A stretch of 37,657 nucleotides of DNA, taken from the NCBI RefSeq assembly GCF_026011715.1, contig NZ_BRVM01000027.1, positions 1 to 37,657 on the forward strand. Reading direction: 5' to 3'. Position 1 is the stretch's first letter. Each line of letters opens with the position of its first letter. Shown piece by piece: positions 33,890-37,657 of the stretch. The notes beneath the pieces are model-generated. The model was not told the origin of the DNA. It saw nothing but the letters and a program-made list of their open reading frames with translations, and searched no databases. The DNA comes from Cytobacillus sp. NCCP-133 (GTDB taxonomy: Bacteria > Bacillota > Bacilli > Bacillales > Cytobacillaceae). Position numbers and translations under genes: made by a program.

Positions 33890-34387
33890 ATGAAAGTTTC
33901 TTTGATTGCTGCGATGGATAAGAATAGAGTGATTGGCAAAGAGAATGACATTCCTTGGAGGATTCCCAAGGACTGGGAATATGTTAAAAATACTACAAAG
34001 GGACATCCGATAATATTAGGTAGGAAGAACCTTGAATCAATCGGAAGAGCCTTACCTGACAGAAGAAATATTATTCTGACGAGAGATAAGGGGTTTACCT
34101 TTAATGGTTGTGAAATTGTTCATTCAATAGAAGATGTTTTTGAGTTATGTAAAAACGAAGAAGAAATTTTTATTTTCGGAGGAGAACAGATTTATAATTT
34201 GTTTTTCCCTTATGTTGAGAAAATGTACATCACAAAAATACATCATGAATTCGAAGGAGATACTTTTTTTCCAGAAGTGAATTATGAGGAATGGAATGAG
34301 GTATTTGCCCAAAAAGGGATAAAGAATGATAAAAATCCGTATAACTACTATTTTCATGTATATGAAAGAAAAAACTTATTGAGTTAA
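33890..34387 (+). CDS. dfrA: Dihydrofolate reductase
   Basis: This 165-residue DHFR reduces dihydrofolate with NADPH; an extra DHFR on a mobile element usually confers trimethoprim tolerance. Visible family features are SLIAAMDKNRVIGKEND, IPWRIPKDWEYVK with W23 and the acidic active-site residue D28, then the HPIILGRKNLESIG phosphate-contacting loop, RNIILTRD, and FIFGGEQIYNLF with the Gly-Gly turn. Length is normal. ATG 33890 has no strong ribosome site. It lies within the cassette-like array, between copies of the intergenic repeat. Whether it is drug-insensitive cannot be told by eye. Confidence 0.95.
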   Translation: MKVSLIAAMDKNRVIGKENDIPWRIPKDWEYVKNTTKGHPIILGRKNLESIGRALPDRRNIILTRDKGFTFNGCEIVHSIEDVFELCKNEEEIFIFGGEQIYNLFFPYVEKMYITKIHHEFEGDTFFPEVNYEEWNEVFAQKGIKNDKNPYNYYFHVYERKNLLS

Positions 34388-34415
34388 CGGGTGCATTCCT
34401 TAAAGAAGAATCCAA
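34384..34415 (+). repeat. Array repeat, diverged copy B
   Basis: TTAACGGGTGCATTCC begins at the DHFR stop codon and continues with AAGAAGAATCC, which can pair with ATTCCTT. The left edge matches the other array repeats. Confidence 0.45.
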
Positions 34416-34469
34416 ACTGAAAAAAGAATAATTTTATTCTTACCTATTCTAAAAAGGAGTTTTATTGTT

Positions 34470-35033
34470 GTGTTTAATGAGGAGGAAATCATTACTCTTA
34501 TAGAAGAAGATGAATGGATGATGGAAATATTGAAAACTGCCAAATCATTAAACTTACTAGATTGGTGGATTTGTGCAGGTTTTGTTAGGTCAAAAGTTTG
34601 GGATGCTTTACATGGATTTAGTGTAAGGACACCGATTCCAGATATTGATGTGATCTACTTTGATACAACAAAACTTAATGAATTTGAAGAAAAGAAGTTG
34701 GAAGAAAAACTCAAATCTCTTTTACCAACCATACCTTGGTCGGTTAAGAATGAAGCCAGAATGCACCTCAGGAATAATGTTGAACCATACTTTTCTTCTG
34801 TTGATGCTATTTCAAAATTTCCAGAAACAGCAACAGCATTAGGAGTAAAGTTAGATGAAAGGGATAAAGTTATTTTAACGGCTCCTTATGGGATTAGTGA
34901 TGTTGTCAATTTGGTAGTTAAACCGACTCCATATTTTTTGGAAAACAAAGACCTTGCATCTATTTACAATCAGCGTATTTTAAAAAAGGATTGGAAGGCG
35001 ACTTGGAGTAAGTTAATCATTCATCAAATATAA
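34470..35033 (+). CDS. Nucleotidyltransferase-fold protein (NTP_transf_6/DUF925 type)
   Basis: This 187-residue protein matches the NTP_transf_6 family. GFVRSKVWD (37-45) is the strand-helix start, TPIPDIDVIYFD with D58 and D60 is the metal-binding D-x-D, and the C-terminal region APYGISDVVNLVVKPTP is typical. Substrate is unknown; relatives resemble nucleotidyltransferases that modify small molecules or nucleic acids. GTG 34470 follows AAAAAGGAG. It is one gene of the array, flanked by intergenic repeats. Confidence 0.85.
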   Translation: MFNEEEIITLIEEDEWMMEILKTAKSLNLLDWWICAGFVRSKVWDALHGFSVRTPIPDIDVIYFDTTKLNEFEEKKLEEKLKSLLPTIPWSVKNEARMHLRNNVEPYFSSVDAISKFPETATALGVKLDERDKVILTAPYGISDVVNLVVKPTPYFLENKDLASIYNQRILKKDWKATWSKLIIHQI

Positions 35034-35044
35034 ACTTCGATATT

Positions 35045-35100
35045 CAACTAATGGTGGCGATTGCAGAACAAGAGCAGTCGCTTCTTTCGCTAATGGCAGG
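35045..35100 (+). repeat. Array repeat, full copy C
   Basis: The element starts CAACTAATGGTGG. It forms an 8-bp stem GCGATTGC (35057-35064) with GCAGTCGC (35074-35081), loop AGAACAAGA, and ends TTCTTTCGCTAATGGCAGG. It lies 12 bases after a stop codon. Copy F at 36496 is nearly the same. Confidence 0.85.
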
Positions 35101-35153
35101 AAAGTTTAACAAGAAAAAATAAAATAATTCTTTGGAGAAAAGAGGTATGAAAT

Positions 35154-35561
35154 TTGAAGCGTGTTGATGTAGCATATACACTTTTATTTGATGAGAATAC
35201 TAATAAGGTTTTAATGGTACTAAATAGGAATAAAACTTGGTCCTTGCCGGGAGGAGCAGTTGAAGTAAAAGAAACTCTAAAAGAAGCAGCCATTAGAGAA
35301 GTTAAAGAAGAAACAGGTTATGATGTTACAGTTAGCGATATTATTGCAGTTAATGAAGCATTTATTAATGAAAATCATGTGTATTTTATTACCTTTCAGG
35401 GTCAAGTTCTGAAATCACCTGAAGAAATTCCAACAGAGGAAAATATTCTTAAAGTTGAATGGGTAGATTTGGAGGAGGCAGATAGATTAATGCCTTATCA
35501 TCCTGAAGGAGTATCCAAATTAATTAGAACATCTGGAGCCAGATACATATTACAAAAATAA
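35154..35561 (+). CDS. Nudix hydrolase
   Basis: This 135-residue protein hydrolyses a nucleoside diphosphate linked to another moiety. The Nudix box is complete: GGAVEVKETLKEAAIREVKE followed by ETG (about 36-58), matching GX5EX7REUXEEXGU. Start is TTG 35154; an ATG at 35147 is out of frame. Substrate cannot be predicted. It sits alone in the array between repeat copies C and D. Confidence 0.93.
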   Translation: MKRVDVAYTLLFDENTNKVLMVLNRNKTWSLPGGAVEVKETLKEAAIREVKEETGYDVTVSDIIAVNEAFINENHVYFITFQGQVLKSPEEIPTEENILKVEWVDLEEADRLMPYHPEGVSKLIRTSGARYILQK

Positions 35562-35582
35562 TGAATATTAAATAGTGATGTT

Positions 35583-35640
35583 GAACTACGGGTGAAGATT
35601 GCAGAACACTACAGTCACTCCTATGTTAAAGAAGTAGGCC
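35583..35640 (+). repeat. Array repeat, diverged copy D
   Basis: GAACTACGGGTGAAGATTGC followed by AGAACACTACAGTCACTCC matches copies C and F in order, with a damaged stem. It lies about 20 bases after the Nudix stop codon. Confidence 0.7.
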
Positions 35641-35679
35641 TGTTCAATAAAAACTTTTTTATTGAAGTTAGGGGGGAGT

Positions 35680-36189
35680 ATGGATAAGGAAATAACAATT
35701 GAAGAGTGGCACCCAAATTGGTCGAAACAATATGAAAATGAAAAATTTAAACTAAAGGAAATACTATCTGAAAAGGTTATATCTATTGAACACATAGGAA
35801 GTACCTCTATTGAAGGGTTAGTGGCTAAACCGATTTTAGATATTGCTATTGGAGTAAATGATTTGGAGGTAGTTAACGAATTTATCGAGCCTTTAAAACA
35901 AATAGGATATGAATTTGTCTACCATAAAGAGTTTCCAGAAAGACGCTTCTTTAGGAAGGGAAAATGGAGAGCAGGTACACATCATTTACATTTTTATCAG
36001 TTTGAAGGGGAGCATTGGAACAATCAAATTTTGTTTAGAGATTATTTAAGAAATAATCCTGATGTTATGAGAGAATACCACCAACTAAAAATTGATTTGG
36101 CAAGAAATTATCGCTTTGACAGAGTTGCTTATACAGAGAATAAAGCCCCTTTTATAAAAAAAGTATTGCAAAAAGCGAAAGAAGAATAG
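35680..36189 (+). CDS. GrpB family protein (UPF0157)
   Basis: This 169-residue GrpB-type protein has a nucleotidyltransferase-like fold of unknown substrate. The signature HIGSTSIEGLVAKPILDIAI (38-57) is clear, with a Gly-Ser turn and a metal-binding Asp. The later RFFRKGKWRAGTHHLHFYQ and FRDYLRNNP segments are also typical. Start is ATG 35680 after TTAGGGGGGAG; an in-frame TTG at 35662 is less likely. Array gene between repeat copies D and E. Confidence 0.93.
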   Translation: MDKEITIEEWHPNWSKQYENEKFKLKEILSEKVISIEHIGSTSIEGLVAKPILDIAIGVNDLEVVNEFIEPLKQIGYEFVYHKEFPERRFFRKGKWRAGTHHLHFYQFEGEHWNNQILFRDYLRNNPDVMREYHQLKIDLARNYRFDRVAYTENKAPFIKKVLQKAKEE

Positions 36190-36197
36190 TCATAAAC

Positions 36198-36225
36198 TTT
36201 CTTGTGCTATCGAAGCAGATACTTT
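36198..36225 (+). repeat. Array repeat, right half only (copy E)
   Basis: TTTCTTGTGCTATCGAAGCAG and the following ATACTTT match the right half of copy F (CTTCTTGTGCTATTGGAGCAG, then TTTACTT). The stem portion is missing. Confidence 0.6.
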
Positions 36226-36275
36226 AATTAAAATGATAAAAATAAAACATATAAATATATGTACGGGGGGATAAA

Positions 36276-36458
36276 ATGGCATTTTTATTTGCTTGGTTAT
36301 TACTAATGGTTGTTGGTGGAGTTGGTGGAATAGTTATTTGTAGTGTTTTGTATGGGAATGAAGTATTTACAGGTTATGCTGTAATGTTAGGAATGATAGT
36401 TGCTTTATTAAGTGGAATTTTCTTTCAATTGAACTTAATGCACCAAGGGAAAAAATAG
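36276..36458 (+). CDS. Small two-helix membrane protein
   Basis: This 60-residue protein starts at ATG 36276 after GGGGGGAT. It has two hydrophobic helices (LFAWLLLMVVGGVGGIVICS and AVMLGMIVALLSGIFFQL) with a short loop and a basic tail. Unknown function; the simplest gene of the array. Confidence 0.7.
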   Translation: MAFLFAWLLLMVVGGVGGIVICSVLYGNEVFTGYAVMLGMIVALLSGIFFQLNLMHQGKK

Positions 36459-36495
36459 TTATTAAGTTAAAGGAAGGCAAACCAGTGCTTTTATT

Positions 36496-36555
36496 CAACA
36501 GGGGTGATTGCAGAACAAGGCAGTCGCTTCTTGTGCTATTGGAGCAGTTTACTTC
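36496..36555 (+). repeat. Array repeat, full copy F
   Basis: CAACAGGG, then stem GTGATTGC (36504-36511) pairing with GCAGTCGC (36520-36527), then TTCTTGTGCTATTGGAGCAG and TTTACTTCA. The right tail TTCAAGAAGGTTAATT recurs after fosB (37514 onward) in similar form. Confidence 0.85.
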
Positions 36556-36630
36556 AAGAAGGTTAATTGACTACTTATAGTGAATTATTAACTTTAATTC
36601 TATTTTGCAGGGAAAGGTGGCTACTATAAA

Positions 36631-36999
36631 ATGATAAATGAACCAAACCTTAAAAGTCATTTGAAAGAACTGGAGGAAAGTCATTTAAATCCTGAAATTC
36701 GTACATCAAGTGAGGAACTATATAGATTGTTGGCAGATAATTTTTTTGAATTTGGAAGTTCAGGTATTGTTATATACAAAAAAGATTGTGTTGGTGAGGG
36801 TGGAGTAGGAGTACGAGAATTGTCACTTCATGATTTTGAAATTCATCCTTTATCCTCGGAGGCTGTGTTAACTACATACCGAGTAAGAGATGAAACACGA
36901 AAGCAGGACACTTTGCGAAGTTCAATTTGGAAATATATAGATGGTAGATGGCAAATGTTTTTTCATCAAGGGACTGTTACTAAATCAAACTCACAGTAA
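36631..36999 (+). CDS. DUF4440 / NTF2-like domain protein
   Basis: This 122-residue protein belongs to the DUF4440 group of the NTF2-like cone fold. It shows the starting helix LEESHLNPEIRTSSEELYRLLADNF split over the first 45 residues, the following FEFGSSG, and later strands LTTYRV and SIWKYIDGRWQMFFHQGT. Members may be enzymes or binding proteins; substrate unknown. Start is ATG 36631 after GGAAAGGTGG. Array gene between repeat copies F and G. Confidence 0.88.
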   Translation: MINEPNLKSHLKELEESHLNPEIRTSSEELYRLLADNFFEFGSSGIVIYKKDCVGEGGVGVRELSLHDFEIHPLSSEAVLTTYRVRDETRKQDTLRSSIWKYIDGRWQMFFHQGTVTKSNSQ

Positions 37000-37012
37000 A
37001 TTGTTTTATTTA

Positions 37013-37050
37013 ATTAACGGGGGCTAATCTTCAACAATAGGGATTCCCTT
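37013..37050 (+). repeat. Array repeat, diverged copy G
   Basis: ATTAACGGGGGCTAATC then a loop and GGGATTCCC can fold into a short stem. The left edge matches the other repeats. Confidence 0.45.
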
Positions 37051-37077
37051 ATTTCTTAAAAAAGTTGAGGTGATACA

Positions 37078-37500
37078 GTGTCGATAAAAGGGCTTAATCA
37101 TTTTTTATTTTCAGTTTCTAACTTAGATAATTCTATCGAGTTTTACAAAAATGTTTTTGATGCTAAATTGTTAGTTAAAGGTAGAAGCACCGCATATTTT
37201 GATTTGAATGGAATGTGGCTGGCTCTGAATGTTGAAAAAGATATACCTCGTAATGAAATAAACCAATCATACACACATATAGCATTTTCAATTGAAGACA
37301 CTGAGTTTGATAAAATGTACGATAGACTAAAGGAATTGAACATAAACATCTTATCAGGTCGTCCGAGAGATGTCAGAGATAAAAAATCTATTTACTTTAC
37401 TGACCCAGACGGTCATAAATTTGAGTTCCATACAGGTACTTTACAAGATAGATTGGATTACTATAAGCAAGAAAAAACACATATGGAGTTTTTCGATTAA
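37078..37500 (+). CDS. fosB: FosB metallothiol transferase (fosfomycin resistance)
   Basis: This 140-residue VOC-fold enzyme adds a thiol, bacillithiol in Bacillota, to fosfomycin and so inactivates it. It strongly resembles Bacillus FosB as I recall it. [27 protein letters not shown] and [19 protein letters not shown] are near-identical, as is the [16 protein letters not shown] tail. Metal ligands H8, H67 and E116 keep the 59 and 49 residue spacing of the known H7, H66 and E115. Start is GTG 37078 after TTGAGGTGAT. Full length. It is the last gene before the transposon right end. Confidence 0.96.
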   Translation: MSIKGLNHFLFSVSNLDNSIEFYKNVFDAKLLVKGRSTAYFDLNGMWLALNVEKDIPRNEINQSYTHIAFSIEDTEFDKMYDRLKELNINILSGRPRDVRDKKSIYFTDPDGHKFEFHTGTLQDRLDYYKQEKTHMEFFD

Positions 37501-37519
37501 AAGAATTTCCTGCTTCAAG

Positions 37520-37580
37520 AAAACGGTGAATTAAACAATTTTAGTAGATTAATTTCTTTTAAATTACCTAACCGTTTTTG
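37520..37580 (+). terminator. Possible terminator after fosB
   Basis: AAAACGGT (37520-37527) pairs with ACCGTTTT (37571-37578) followed by TG; the long AT-rich loop can fold further. The right arm overlaps the right-end inverted repeat. Confidence 0.4.
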
Positions 37581-37657
37581 TAACTATGTTAAAACAAAAT
37601 AAAGTTTGCAGAATAAGAAAAAAGTCTGCATAAGAAGAATAAAGTTTGCATAAAGCC
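37574..37657 (-). mobile_element. Tn7-like right end: 40-bp inverted repeat and three TnsB-type sites
   Basis: 37574-37613 is the inverted partner of 45-84 (37/40 identical). Three sites follow with exact 20-bp spacing: AAAGTTTGCA (37601-37610), AAAGTCTGCA (37621-37630) and AAAGTTTGCA (37641-37650). Closely packed sites at one end and sparse sites at the other are the known asymmetry of Tn7 ends. The tip itself is not certain because the window stops 7 bases after the last core. Confidence 0.88.

Noticed and set aside
37013..37050. True integron attC site
   Set aside because: The repeats have a hairpin and a TAAC-like edge, but no recognisable paired R'/R'' GTTRRRY core sites, and no IntI gene is present; called only cassette-like.

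Overview
This window carries a Tn7-like transposon with its cargo, from a low-GC Gram-positive bacterium, most likely a member of the Bacillaceae. The evidence is the strong AAGGAGG-type ribosome binding sites, frequent TTG and GTG starts, the AT-rich sequence, and a FosB protein of the bacillithiol-using type. Positions 45-84 and 37574-37613 form a 40-bp inverted repeat (37/40 identical). The right repeat runs outward into three TnsB-type sites with an exact 20-bp period. The window therefore spans nearly the whole element, but I cannot fix the outermost bases, the target-site duplication or the insertion target.

Layout. (1) 253-6804: tnsA-tnsB-tnsC-tniQ(tnsD) as one tight operon with a terminator; no tnsE, no second tniQ and no Cas genes. 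TnsA appears to have Asn where the catalytic Asp is expected. (2) 7418-9027: three small genes of unknown function. (3) 9338-21511: a defence island. It holds two adjacent PD-(D/E)XK-like nuclease genes, a convergent PHP-ATPase of the TrlF type, a small winged-helix-like protein, a DUF4365 nuclease-like gene, and a complete AlwI/BstNBI-type IIS restriction-modification system (two D12-class adenine methylases, a putative second nuclease subunit and the AlwI-family endonuclease). Paralogous small genes with the same terminator design bracket this island (8176-8541 and 21647-22006). (4) 22964-24970: an archaeo-eukaryotic-type primase and a small gene enclosed by a perfect 29-bp inverted repeat. 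(5) 25152-26191: a tyrosine recombinase next to a cluster of five copies of its probable binding site. (6) 26349-33140: a co-directional run of small unrecognised genes, including a three-member paralogous family with a resolvase-like block and small membrane proteins. (7) 33174-33242: a decayed internal copy of the transposon right end. (8) 33404-37500: a cassette-like array of single genes (unknown protein, DHFR, nucleotidyltransferase, Nudix, GrpB, small membrane protein, DUF4440, FosB). Copies of one hairpin-forming intergenic repeat lie between most of these genes.

How the parts may work together. TnsB and TnsC with TniQ would move the element to a fixed target. If TnsA really is inactive, transposition would be expected to give cointegrates, and the tyrosine recombinase with its res-like site would be a natural resolver. 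The island supplies phage defence, and the right-hand array supplies drug-resistance and housekeeping-type enzymes (DHFR, FosB). The internal relic end suggests the element grew by outward addition of the array, possibly after tandem insertion at one target.
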